Below, piece by piece: positions 26,425 to 34,895 of a stretch of 56,718 nucleotides of DNA. The notes under the pieces were generated by a model, which was given only the letters and a program-made list of their open reading frames with translations, was not told where the DNA came from and made no database searches. A program made the translations under genes and the position numbers. Location: contig NZ_JACIHE010000034.1 in the NCBI RefSeq assembly GCF_014198245.1, positions 1-56,718 on the forward strand. The letters run 5' to 3'. Source of the DNA: Bradyrhizobium sp. cir1. Lineage in GTDB: Bacteria > Pseudomonadota > Alphaproteobacteria > Rhizobiales > Xanthobacteraceae. Each line of letters opens with the position of its first letter. Position 1 is the stretch's first letter.

Positions 26425-27282
26425 TCACTGCCCGCCCACCAGACTCAGGACAAACCGGCTTCCGACGATAAACAGATAACACCCGAACGCGGCCTCCAGA
26501 GTCCGCTTCGACATCGCATGCGCGGCCTTCACACCCAGCGGCGCGGTGACGAGACTCATCGGCATCACGAGCATGGCGCCGATCAGCGAGACGTAGCCGA
26601 GCGCGAATGGGGCTTGCAGCGCGGCGATCGACGGATAGTTTGCGGCCGCAGGCCATCCCGCATAGATGTAGCCAAGCGCGCCGGGGATCGAGATCAGCAC
26701 CGCGAGCGCCGACGAGGTCGCGACCGCCTGATGGATCGGGCGGCCATAGAAGGTCATCAGCAGGTTCGAGAACAGGCCGCCGCCGATGCCCATCAGCGTC
26801 GAGAGGATGCCGACCACGAAGCCATAGGCGATCATCACCGCGCCCCTCGGCAGGTCGTCGCCGAACTTCCAAGTCTCGCGCGCGAAGATCAGCCGCACCG
26901 CCGCCGACCAGGCGACGCAAACGAACACGATCTTGAACAGCCGCTCCGGCGCGAAGCGCGCGATCACGCTGCCGGCGACGACGCCGATCACGATCGGCAG
27001 CCACCAGATGCGCAGGATGGTCATATCGACCGCGCCGCGCTTGTAATGCGCCTGGAACGAGCGGATCGAGGTCGGGATGATCACGGCGAGCGAGGTGCCG
27101 ACGCACAGCGGCATCCGCACCTCCAGCGGCACGCCGGCGATGCGGAAGCATTCGTAGAACACCGGCACGAGAATCGCGCCGCCGCCGATGCCGAACACGC
27201 CGGCCAGAAATCCCGAGAGCGCGCCGGTTGCAATCAGCAGCAGCGCGAGCTCGACGACGTCGAGGACCTCGAGGCCGCTCAT
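26425..27282 (-). CDS. TauE/SafE-family membrane permease
   Basis: The 285-residue product has about eight hydrophobic helices and the TauE/SafE signature: GFLAGVFGIGGGAILVPVF near residue 25 and its repeat GILSTLMGIGGGLFSNLLM near 165. The family exports sulfite, taurine breakdown products or organic anions. The start overlaps the stop of the small gene upstream as ATGA (27279-27282), so the two are co-translated. Confidence 0.9.
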   Translation of the reverse strand: MSGLEVLDVVELALLLIATGALSGFLAGVFGIGGGAILVPVFYECFRIAGVPLEVRMPLCVGTSLAVIIPTSIRSFQAHYKRGAVDMTILRIWWLPIVIGVVAGSVIARFAPERLFKIVFVCVAWSAAVRLIFARETWKFGDDLPRGAVMIAYGFVVGILSTLMGIGGGLFSNLLMTFYGRPIHQAVATSSALAVLISIPGALGYIYAGWPAAANYPSIAALQAPFALGYVSLIGAMLVMPMSLVTAPLGVKAAHAMSKRTLEAAFGCYLFIVGSRFVLSLVGGQ

Positions 27283-27545
27283 CCGCGGCGATCCGTCGGC
27301 AGCTCTCGCGGATGCGCGACGCATAACGCTGCAGCAGCGGCGAGGACGGGCGCGGCGATGACCAGAAGCAGGCCCGCGAAGCCCAGGCCTTGCCGACCAT
27401 AGGCACCAAGCGCCGCGAGGCCGTCGATGGTGACGCCAACCAGCGCGAAGACCAGCAACGGAAGCAGGTCGCCCGACAGGACGTCGTGGAGGCCGCGCGC
27501 GGTCCGCCGGTGGGCGATGGACGTCAGGCTGACATGGGTGGGCAT
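27279..27545 (-). CDS. Small two-helix membrane protein, TauE partner
   Basis: The 88-residue product has two hydrophobic segments (LLPLLVFALVGVTIDGLAAL and GFAGLLLVIAAPVLAAAAALC). It shares an ATGA overlap with the TauE/SafE gene, which suggests it is an accessory or stabilising subunit; that is inference. No family recognised. It is divergent from the LysR gene, with 105 bases between starts holding likely promoters for both. Confidence 0.65.
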   Translation of the reverse strand: MPTHVSLTSIAHRRTARGLHDVLSGDLLPLLVFALVGVTIDGLAALGAYGRQGLGFAGLLLVIAAPVLAAAAALCVAHPRELPTDRRG

Positions 27546-27650
27546 GGTAAGTCCCGGACTGCTTGGAGCCACCGCAACGTAGACCCTTCCGTTTTTCGGC
27601 GCTATCTCTTGCAAGCGGCATGCTCCCTTGCGAATTACGGAAGGATGGCG

Positions 27651-28556
27651 ATGGACCAGCTTGCAGCGATGGCGACCTTCGTGCGGGCCGTGGACGCCGG
27701 CAGCCTGTCGGCGGCGGCGCGCTCATTGCCGAGCTCGCTGACATCAGTGAGCCGGCAGATTTCCGCGCTCGAGCGCCACTTCGGCACGCGCCTCTTGATG
27801 CGGACGACACGACAGCTCGCGCTCACGGAGGATGGGCGCATGCTCTACGAGCGCGCCAAATCGATCCTGGGCGAGCTCAAGGAGATCGAAGAGGGGCTGG
27901 CGGGCAATCGCCGCGAGCCGTCGGGGCGGCTGCGCGTCAGCGCGCCGACATTGATGGGACGCCTGCTGATTGCGCCGCTGCTCGGCGATTTCCTGCGCGC
28001 CTACCCATCGCTCTCCGTGGACCTGCTGCTGGTCGATCGCAACGTCGATTTGATCGATGAGGACGTTCACCTGGCGCTTCGGGTCGGGCGCATGCCGGAT
28101 TCGCAGCTGGTGATGCGAAAGCTCGCGGAGGTGCAGATGATTCACTGCGCCTCGCCCGATTATCTCGCACGCCGCGGCGAACCGCATACGCCTGCCGATC
28201 TGGCGCAGCATGATTGCCTGGTGTTTTCCGACGCGCCGGGAGCAGCAACCTGGAGGTTCGGCCGCGAGGCGAACGGCGGAACGCGAATCCGCATCGCGGG
28301 ACGACTCTGGGTCAACAGCCTCGATGCGCTCGCCGCGGCCGCGGAGAACGGCGCTGGCATCGTCCGCGTGCCGTCATGGCAGGTGGAGCGGCAGCTGGCG
28401 GAAGGACGCCTGCGACGTCTGCTGCGCGCGCATGAGCCGGCGCCGGCGCCGCTGCACGCGCTGTATCAGCCGTCGCGGCTCGGCTCGACGAAGATTCGCG
28501 CCTTCATCGATTTCCTGATCGCGCGGTGGCGCGGAAGCGATCCGCTCAGCCGGTGA
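27651..28556 (+). CDS. LysR-family transcriptional regulator
   Basis: The 301-residue product has the LysR winged helix at the N-terminus (MATFVRAVDAGSLSAAARSLPSSLTSVSRQISALERHFGTRLLMRTTR) and the periplasmic-binding-like effector domain. It resembles the CrgA-type subgroup. Of two in-frame ATGs at 27645 and 27651, the second has the better-spaced AAGG. Divergence from the TauE pair suggests it controls that pair, the usual LysR arrangement; this is inferred. The 416 bases downstream (28557-28972) show no gene I can support and no repeat copy; they should include the sdh promoter. Confidence 0.93.
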   Translation: MDQLAAMATFVRAVDAGSLSAAARSLPSSLTSVSRQISALERHFGTRLLMRTTRQLALTEDGRMLYERAKSILGELKEIEEGLAGNRREPSGRLRVSAPTLMGRLLIAPLLGDFLRAYPSLSVDLLLVDRNVDLIDEDVHLALRVGRMPDSQLVMRKLAEVQMIHCASPDYLARRGEPHTPADLAQHDCLVFSDAPGAATWRFGREANGGTRIRIAGRLWVNSLDALAAAAENGAGIVRVPSWQVERQLAEGRLRRLLRAHEPAPAPLHALYQPSRLGSTKIRAFIDFLIARWRGSDPLSR

Positions 28557-28972
28557 TCTCTGTGGCGGGGTGGAATGCAGGACGTGCATATCCACCGTCG
28601 CGGCGGAATTGATCCGGCAAATGGCGCTCGCAGGGGTTCCGATGACGAAGCGAGCGGCCTCGAGCGCCATGAACTGACTGGTTCGAACTTCGGCGAGGCC
28701 GCGATGGTTTAGAGGCGTTCCAATAGTGATTTCAATGCGCCCCGGCCGCCTCCTGAAAGAATGAATCAATCGTCAACTGTTTGCTGGCGGACCGACGCGC
28801 TGGTATACCAAGCCACTGATTGGCCTTGTTTCATCAAGGCTGTAGAGCTGAACCCTGGTTCGATTTATGGCGATTTGGTGATTGCGCAGGCGAAATCGAC
28901 TCCGTAAATAGAGCCGACCTTTCGCGATCCCCGCGCGCGCCCTCAAGGGGCCGCCATACAACATCAAAGCCC

Positions 28973-29371
28973 ATGACCGCACGGATCGAACGACCGCTTT
29001 CACCACACATGCAAGTCTACCGCTGGACGTTGACGATGGCGCTGTCCATCGTCCATCGCGCCACCGGTATCGCCCTTTACGTCGGAACCCTGCTGCTGGC
29101 CTGGTGGCTGATTGCAGCGGCCTCCGGCCCCGCCGCCTATGCCCACGTCCAGGCCTTCACCGGCAGCATCATCGGCCGGCTGATCGTGTTCGGCTACACC
29201 TGGGCGCTGATGCACCATATGCTGAGCGGCATCCGGCATTTCGTCTGGGACCTCGGCTACGGCTTCAAGGCCAATGAGCGCGAAGCGCTGACCTGGGGCG
29301 CCCTGATCGGCGGCATCGCGTTGACGGTGCTGATCTGGATCATTGCCTATGCGACCGGAGGCGGACGATGA
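28973..29371 (+). CDS. sdhC: Succinate dehydrogenase cytochrome b556 subunit
   Basis: First gene of sdhCDAB. SdhC is one of two membrane subunits that bind haem b and ubiquinone in complex II. The 132-residue product has RPLSPHMQVYRW at the N-terminus, SIVHRATG (the family S-x-x-H-R quinone-site motif) near residue 26, and the haem-ligand histidine in HHMLSGIRHFVWD near 82. Three membrane helices. The start ATG at 28973 gives the family-typical beginning MTARIERPLSPH; earlier starts are not supported. Stop overlaps sdhD as ATGA. Confidence 0.96.
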   Translation: MTARIERPLSPHMQVYRWTLTMALSIVHRATGIALYVGTLLLAWWLIAAASGPAAYAHVQAFTGSIIGRLIVFGYTWALMHHMLSGIRHFVWDLGYGFKANEREALTWGALIGGIALTVLIWIIAYATGGGR

Positions 29372-29772
29372 GCGCGACCGATACGCCCAAGCGCAGCATG
29401 CGCACCCCGCTCGGCCGCGTCCGCAATCTCGGCGCCGCGCATTCCGGCACATCCGACTTCTGGCGCCAGCGCCTCACGGCGGTGGCGATGACGCTGCTGA
29501 TGATCCCGGTGGTCGTCGTCATCATGATGACGCTCGGCCGCAACCAGGCCGGCGCCAAGCAGATCCTCGGCTCGCTGCCGGTCGCCATCATCATGGTGCT
29601 CTTCATCGTCGCCAGCGCCTGGCACATGAAGATCGGCATGCAGGTCGTGATCGAGGACTACGTCCACAACGAGAAGCTGAAGCTCGTATCGATCATGCTC
29701 AACAATTTCTTCTCGGTCGCGGTCGCGCTCGCCTCGATCTACGCGATTCTCCAACTGTCAGCCGGAGTGTAA
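29368..29772 (+). CDS. sdhD: Succinate dehydrogenase membrane anchor subunit
   Basis: The 134-residue product has three membrane helices and the family's GTSDFWRQRLTAV entry, the HMKIGMQVVIEDYVH segment near residue 85 with haem-side histidines, and an ATGA overlap with sdhC. Three bases separate its stop codon from sdhA's start. It completes the membrane part of complex II. Confidence 0.96.
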   Translation: MSATDTPKRSMRTPLGRVRNLGAAHSGTSDFWRQRLTAVAMTLLMIPVVVVIMMTLGRNQAGAKQILGSLPVAIIMVLFIVASAWHMKIGMQVVIEDYVHNEKLKLVSIMLNNFFSVAVALASIYAILQLSAGV

Positions 29773-29775
29773 CCC

Positions 29776-31611
29776 ATGGCCAACGAGACGAATGGCAAGG
29801 GCAACGGCGCTCCCGCCACCAACGGCAAAGCCTATCCGATCGAAGACCACACCTATGACGTCGTCGTGGTCGGCGCCGGCGGCGCGGGCCTGCGCGCCGT
29901 GGTCGGCTGCAGCGAGGCCGGTCTTCGCACCGCCTGCATCACCAAGGTGTTTCCGACCCGCTCGCACACCGTCGCAGCCCAGGGCGGCATCTCGGCCGCG
30001 CTCGGCAACATGCACCAGGACGACTGGCGCTGGCACATGTACGACACCGTGAAGGGGTCGGACTGGCTCGGCGACCAGGACGCGATCGAATACATGGTGC
30101 GCAACGCGCCCGACGCGGTCTACGAACTCGAGCATTGGGGCGTGCCGTTCTCGCGCACCGAGGACGGCAAGATCTACCAGCGTCCGTTCGGCGGCATGAC
30201 CCTGGACTTCGGCAAGGGCCAGGCGCAGCGCACCTGCGCCGCCGCCGACCGCACCGGCCATGCGATGCTGCACACAATGTACGGCCAGTCGCTGCGCCAT
30301 GCGGCGGAGTTCTTCATCGAGTTCTTCGCCATCGACCTGATCATGGACGACCAGGGCGCCTGCCGCGGCGTCATCGCACTGAAGCTCGACGACGGCACGC
30401 TGCATCGCTTCCGCGCCCAGACCACGATCCTGGCGACCGGCGGCTACGGCCGCGCCTACGCCTCCTGCACCTCGGCCCATACCTGCACCGGCGACGGCGG
30501 CGGCATGGTGCTGCGCGCCGGCCTGCCGCTCCAGGACATGGAGTTCGTGCAGTTCCACCCGACCGGCATCTACGGCGCGGGCTGTCTCGTCACCGAAGGC
30601 GCCCGCGGCGAAGGCGGCTATCTCGTCAACTCCGAAGGCGAGCGCTTCATGGAGCGCTACGCACCCTCGGCCAAGGACCTCGCCTCGCGTGACGTCGTCT
30701 CGCGCGCGATGACCATCGAGATCCGTGAGGGCCGCGGCGTCGGCAAGAAGAAGGACCACATCTTCCTGCATCTCGACCATCTCGATCCCGCGGTGCTCGC
30801 CGAGCGCCTGCCGGGCATCTCCGAATCGGCAAAGGTCTTCGCCAATGTCGACGTGACGCGCGAGCCGATCCCGATCGTGCCGACCACGCATTACAACATG
30901 GGCGGCATCCCGACGAACTATCACGGCGAGGTCCTGACCAAGAAGGACGGCGACGACAACGCAGTCGTCCCCGGCCTGATGGCGCTGGGCGAGGCGGCCT
31001 GCGTCTCCGTGCACGGGGCCAACCGTCTCGGCTCCAATTCGCTGATCGATCTCGTGGTGTTCGGCCGCGCCGCTGCGCTGCGCTGCGCCGAGAAGCTCAC
31101 GCCCAACGCCAAGCAGCCCGAGCTGCCGGCGAACTCGGCGGAAATGTCGCTCGGCCGCCTCGACCATTACCGCAACGCCTCCGGTGGCACGCCGACTGCG
31201 AAGCTGCGCGAAGGCATGCAGCATGTGATGCAGAACAACTGCGCCGTGTTCCGCACCGGCGAGGTGCTGAGCGAAGGTCAGAACCTGATCCAGAAGGTGC
31301 ACTCCGGCATCACCGACATCGCCGTGTCCGACCGCTCGCTGGTGTGGAATTCGGACCTCGTCGAGACGCTGGAGTTCGACAATCTGATCTCGCAGGCGGT
31401 GGTGACGATGAACTCGGCCGCCAACCGCACCGAGAGCCGCGGAGCCCATGCCCGCGAGGACTACGCCGAGCGCGACGACAAGAACTGGATGAAGCACACG
31501 CTGGCCTGGCTGGACGATGCCGGCAAGGTCGCGATCGACTACCGCCCGGTGCACAGCTACACCATGACCAACGACGTGCAGTACATCCCGCCCAAGGCGC
31601 GCGTGTACTGA
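29776..31611 (+). CDS. sdhA: Succinate dehydrogenase flavoprotein subunit
   Basis: SdhA carries covalent FAD and oxidises succinate to fumarate. The 611-residue product has the Rossmann GAGGAGLRA near residue 35, the FAD-histidine segment TRSHTVAAQGGISA near 57, the HPTGIYGAG active-site region near 260, and the TTHYNMGGIPTNYHG and EAACVSVHGANRLGSNSL segments. Length normal. It follows sdhD by three bases and precedes sdhB after a 107-base gap filled by a repeat. Confidence 0.98.
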   Translation: MANETNGKGNGAPATNGKAYPIEDHTYDVVVVGAGGAGLRAVVGCSEAGLRTACITKVFPTRSHTVAAQGGISAALGNMHQDDWRWHMYDTVKGSDWLGDQDAIEYMVRNAPDAVYELEHWGVPFSRTEDGKIYQRPFGGMTLDFGKGQAQRTCAAADRTGHAMLHTMYGQSLRHAAEFFIEFFAIDLIMDDQGACRGVIALKLDDGTLHRFRAQTTILATGGYGRAYASCTSAHTCTGDGGGMVLRAGLPLQDMEFVQFHPTGIYGAGCLVTEGARGEGGYLVNSEGERFMERYAPSAKDLASRDVVSRAMTIEIREGRGVGKKKDHIFLHLDHLDPAVLAERLPGISESAKVFANVDVTREPIPIVPTTHYNMGGIPTNYHGEVLTKKDGDDNAVVPGLMALGEAACVSVHGANRLGSNSLIDLVVFGRAAALRCAEKLTPNAKQPELPANSAEMSLGRLDHYRNASGGTPTAKLREGMQHVMQNNCAVFRTGEVLSEGQNLIQKVHSGITDIAVSDRSLVWNSDLVETLEFDNLISQAVVTMNSAANRTESRGAHAREDYAERDDKNWMKHTLAWLDDAGKVAIDYRPVHSYTMTNDVQYIPPKARVY

Positions 31612-31623
31612 TCGAACATTAGC

Positions 31624-31705
31624 CGTCATTCCGGGATGGTCCGAAGGACCAGACCCGGAATCTCGAGATTCCGGGTTCGATGCTGCGCATCGCCCCGGAA
31701 TGACG
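31624..31705. repeat. Palindromic repeat, family B copy 3, inside the sdh operon
   Basis: CGTCATTCCGGGATGG to CATCGCCCCGGAATGACG with a central GAATCTCGAGATTC palindrome. It fills the sdhA-sdhB gap; its end touches the AAAGG that may serve as the sdhB ribosome binding site. Confidence 0.92.
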
Positions 31706-31718
31706 AAAGGTTAGAGCA

Positions 31719-32501
31719 ATGGTTGAATTCGCACTTCCGAAGAACTCCAAGATCACCGGCGGCAAGACCTGGCCGAAGCCCGCGGGCGCGACCGAGCTCC
31801 GCGAGTTCAAGGTCTATCGCTGGAATCCGGACGACGGCAAGAATCCGAGCGTCGACACTTACTACGTCGACACCAATGATTGCGGTCCGATGGTGCTGGA
31901 CGGCCTGATCTGGATCAAGAACCACATCGATCCGTCGCTGACCTTCCGTCGCTCCTGCCGCGAAGGCGTCTGCGGCTCCTGCGCCATGAACATCGACGGC
32001 CAGAACACGCTGGCCTGCACGCGCTCGATGCACGACGTCAAGGACGGCGCGGTGAAGATCAACCCGCTGCCGCACCAGCCGGTGGTGAAGGACCTCGTCC
32101 CCGATCTGACCAATTTCTACGCCCAGTACGCCTCGGTCGAGCCGTGGCTGAAGACGACCTCGCCGACGCCGCAGAAGGAATGGCGCCAGAGCCACGAGGA
32201 CCGCGAGAAGCTCGACGGCCTCTACGAGTGCATCCTGTGCGCCTGCTGCTCGACTTCCTGCCCGAGCTATTGGTGGAACAGCGAACGCTATCTCGGTCCC
32301 GCCGCGCTGCTCCAGGCCAACCGCTGGGTCTCCGATTCGCGCGACGAGGCCACCGGCGAGCGTCTCGACAATCTCGAGGACCCGTTCCGGCTCTACCGCT
32401 GCCACACCATCATGAACTGCGCCAAGGCGTGCCCGAAGGGCCTCAACCCGGCCGAGGCCATCGCCGAGCTCAAGCTCAAGATGGTCGAGCGGCAGATCTA
32501 G
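31719..32501 (+). CDS. sdhB: Succinate dehydrogenase iron-sulfur subunit
   Basis: SdhB passes electrons from FAD to quinone through 2Fe-2S, 4Fe-4S and 3Fe-4S centres. The 260-residue product shows the cysteine sets: SCREGVCGSCAMNI near residue 84 with a later C, CILCACCSTSCP near 168, and CHTIMNCAKACPKGLNP near 228. It starts 107 bases after sdhA, which is long for this operon because a palindromic repeat lies between. Last gene of sdhCDAB. Confidence 0.98.
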   Translation: MVEFALPKNSKITGGKTWPKPAGATELREFKVYRWNPDDGKNPSVDTYYVDTNDCGPMVLDGLIWIKNHIDPSLTFRRSCREGVCGSCAMNIDGQNTLACTRSMHDVKDGAVKINPLPHQPVVKDLVPDLTNFYAQYASVEPWLKTTSPTPQKEWRQSHEDREKLDGLYECILCACCSTSCPSYWWNSERYLGPAALLQANRWVSDSRDEATGERLDNLEDPFRLYRCHTIMNCAKACPKGLNPAEAIAELKLKMVERQI

Positions 32502-32517
32502 CATCGTTCATGCCATC

Positions 32518-32541
32518 GCCCCCGGCCACCGCGGCCGGGGC
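32518..32541 (+). terminator. GC-rich hairpin after sdhB
   Basis: CCCCGGCC pairs with GGCCGGGG around ACCGC, 16 bases after the stop codon. There is no T run, so if it ends sdh transcription it would need another factor; it may just stabilise the mRNA end. Confidence 0.4.
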
Positions 32542-32690
32542 ATGCCACGATCGACGTCAGTTTGAGTAGAATTTGCCGCAACGCGCGTGGCGGGCGATTC
32601 GGCGAAATACAACCAAAGATTATAGCGACAAGCCGCTTCCTTCCCGGCGGGAAGTTCAAGTAAGCTCTCCGGTCAGGGACCGGAGCGGCC

Positions 32691-34844
32691 GTGCAGGGAG
32701 CGCAACGCAATTCGCTGAGGCTTTTGCAGTGGATGATGGTTGCATCCCTGGCGCTGCCGATTGCGCTGTTCGCGATCGCCGCCACGATCTCCTACACCTC
32801 GACCAAGGACATCGCCGACCGCGAGATCGAGCGCACACTCGATGTCGCGCATGAGCATGCGCTCAAGGTGTTCGAGACCATCGACCGCAGCCTGTCCGAG
32901 CTCAACGAGGTCGTGCGCGGCCTTCCCGACGACGTCATCCGCGCGCGCGAGGCGGCGCTGCATCGCCGGCTGAAGCGGCTGACCGATTCGCTGCCGCAGC
33001 TCAAATCGGCCTGGATCTTCGACGCGGATGGAAAAGCACTGGTCAACAGCCTGGTTTCGCCGCCGCCGCAGCTGAGCTTTACGGACCGCGACTATTTCTA
33101 CGCCCATGTCGACCAGACCATCGGCACGTTCATCGGCATGCCGCTGACGCCGCGTCCGCCCTATCAGGGCGCGCGCTTTTTCGGCATGAGCCGCCGCCGC
33201 GATACCGACGACGGCAGCTTCATCGGCGTGATCCAGGCCTCCGTGCTGCCGGAATATTTCGAGAGCTTCTACGCCAGGATCGGGTCGGATCCCGGCAGCT
33301 TCTTCGCGATGGGTCGCACCGACGGCGTGGTGCTGGCGCATTTCCCGCGGCTCGACCGTGACCTCCGCCTCGATCCGGGCGGACCGGTCGGCCGCGAGAT
33401 CGCCGCGCACCCCACGCGCGGGCTCATGACCATCGCCTGGCCGTCGGACGGGATCGAGCGCCGCATCGGCTACAGGCGCGTCGCCGAATATCCGATCTAT
33501 GTCAGCGCCGGGTTCGAGACCTCGGCGATCCGCGCGCGCTGGTTCGCGACCATGGGCCAGCATCTGGTATTCGGCGTTCCCGCCACCGCGCTGCTGTTTC
33601 TGCTGCTCGCATTCGCGTTCCGGCGCACCCAGCATCTGCAGATGGAAGCCGCAAAGCGGCGCGAAGCCGAGGAGGCCCTCAAGCACAGCCAGCGTCTGGA
33701 GGCGCTCGGCCAGCTCACCGGCGGCGTCGCCCACGACTTCAACAACCTCCTGACCGTGATCCGCGCCTCGGTCGATCTGTTGAACCGCCCGCAGCTGAGC
33801 GAAGAGCGACGGCAGCGCTACATCACGGCGATTGCGGACGCGGTGGCGCGCGCGGCCAGGCTGACCTCGCAGCTGCTCGCCTTTGCGCGGCGTCAGACCC
33901 TGAAGCCGGAAGTGTTCGACGTCGGCGAGCGGTTGCAGTCGCTGCACGACATGCTCGCCACGCTGCTCGGACCGGCCATCGAGATCGCGATGCGGCTGCC
34001 GGCGGAGCCGTGCCTCGTCAATGCCGATGCCAGCCAGTTCGAGACCGCGCTGATCAACATGGCGACCAATGCGCGCGATGCCATGCAGGGCAGGGGCAGG
34101 ATCAGCTTCACGGTCAAGGCAGCGACCACGATTCCTGACACGCTGGCGCACGTCGCGAGCAGTCATATCCCGAGAAACCTTGGCTTCGTCGGCGTGACCG
34201 TCAGCGACACCGGCGTCGGCATTCCGGCCGCGCGGCTCGGGCGGATCTTCGAGCCGTTCTTCACCACCAAGCAGGTCGGCCACGGCACCGGTCTTGGCCT
34301 GTCCCAGGTGTTCGGTTTCGCCCGGCAATCCGGCGGCGAGGTGACGGTCACGAGCGAAGTCGGCCAGGGCAGCACCTTCTCGCTCTATCTCCCGCGCGTG
34401 CCCGCGGACCTCTTGCCGCAGCAGCAGGCGCCGAACACAGCGCCTGCGGTGGCCGGCAGCGGCATATCGGTGCTGCTGGTTGAGGACAATATCGAGCTCG
34501 CCAATTTCGCCGCCGACGGACTCACTGCGCTCGGCTACAGCATCACGCTGGTCGACAATGCCGCCGATGCGCTTGCCGAGCTTGTCGTGGACGTGGATCG
34601 TTTCGACGTCGTGTTCTCCGACATCGTGATGCCCGGGATGACCGGGCTCGATCTCGCGCGGGCTGTCCGCGATCGCGGCATCAAGGTGCCGGTCGTGCTG
34701 ACCACCGGCTACAGCCAGGCCCTGTCCCAGGAAGGCAGCCTCGGCTTCGATCTCGTGCAAAAGCCCTATTCGGTCGAAGAGCTGTCGCGCGTGCTGCACC
34801 GGGCTGCGCGGCCGCGGCGGGTGCGCGACGGCGCCGCCGAATAG
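32691..34844 (+). CDS. Hybrid histidine kinase with double-cache-like sensor and receiver
   Basis: The 717-residue product has membrane helices at about 14-36 and 291-310 flanking a periplasmic sensor of PDC/dCache type. The H box is GQLTGGVAHDFNNLL, with H348 the likely phosphorylation site, followed by N, G1 (DTGVGIP), F (FEPFFTTK) and G2 (GTGLGLS) ATP-binding boxes. The C-terminal receiver has an acidic pair in LLVEDN, the phospho-acceptor Asp in FSDIVMPG and a lysine in VQKPYS. No partner regulator is adjacent. GTG start preceded by CGGAG. The signal is unknown. Confidence 0.93.
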   Translation: MQGAQRNSLRLLQWMMVASLALPIALFAIAATISYTSTKDIADREIERTLDVAHEHALKVFETIDRSLSELNEVVRGLPDDVIRAREAALHRRLKRLTDSLPQLKSAWIFDADGKALVNSLVSPPPQLSFTDRDYFYAHVDQTIGTFIGMPLTPRPPYQGARFFGMSRRRDTDDGSFIGVIQASVLPEYFESFYARIGSDPGSFFAMGRTDGVVLAHFPRLDRDLRLDPGGPVGREIAAHPTRGLMTIAWPSDGIERRIGYRRVAEYPIYVSAGFETSAIRARWFATMGQHLVFGVPATALLFLLLAFAFRRTQHLQMEAAKRREAEEALKHSQRLEALGQLTGGVAHDFNNLLTVIRASVDLLNRPQLSEERRQRYITAIADAVARAARLTSQLLAFARRQTLKPEVFDVGERLQSLHDMLATLLGPAIEIAMRLPAEPCLVNADASQFETALINMATNARDAMQGRGRISFTVKAATTIPDTLAHVASSHIPRNLGFVGVTVSDTGVGIPAARLGRIFEPFFTTKQVGHGTGLGLSQVFGFARQSGGEVTVTSEVGQGSTFSLYLPRVPADLLPQQQAPNTAPAVAGSGISVLLVEDNIELANFAADGLTALGYSITLVDNAADALAELVVDVDRFDVVFSDIVMPGMTGLDLARAVRDRGIKVPVVLTTGYSQALSQEGSLGFDLVQKPYSVEELSRVLHRAARPRRVRDGAAE

Positions 34845-34895
34845 GCCATTCGGGAACTAATGGGAACCGGCTGATTTTTCTCGCGTTATCCGGCC

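Noticed and set aside
28374..28769. A 131-codon minus-strand frame between the LysR and sdhC genes
   Set aside because: It overlaps the 3' end of the LysR gene, shows no family I recognise and lacks a convincing ribosome binding site.
29758..31629. A 623-codon minus-strand frame opposite sdhA
   Set aside because: sdhA motifs are unmistakable on the plus strand; the antisense frame is a shadow of high third-position G+C.
32673..34799. A 708-codon open frame on the minus strand opposite the histidine kinase gene
   Set aside because: It is a GC-rich antisense frame; the plus-strand frame has clear kinase and receiver motifs, and the minus frame shows no domain.
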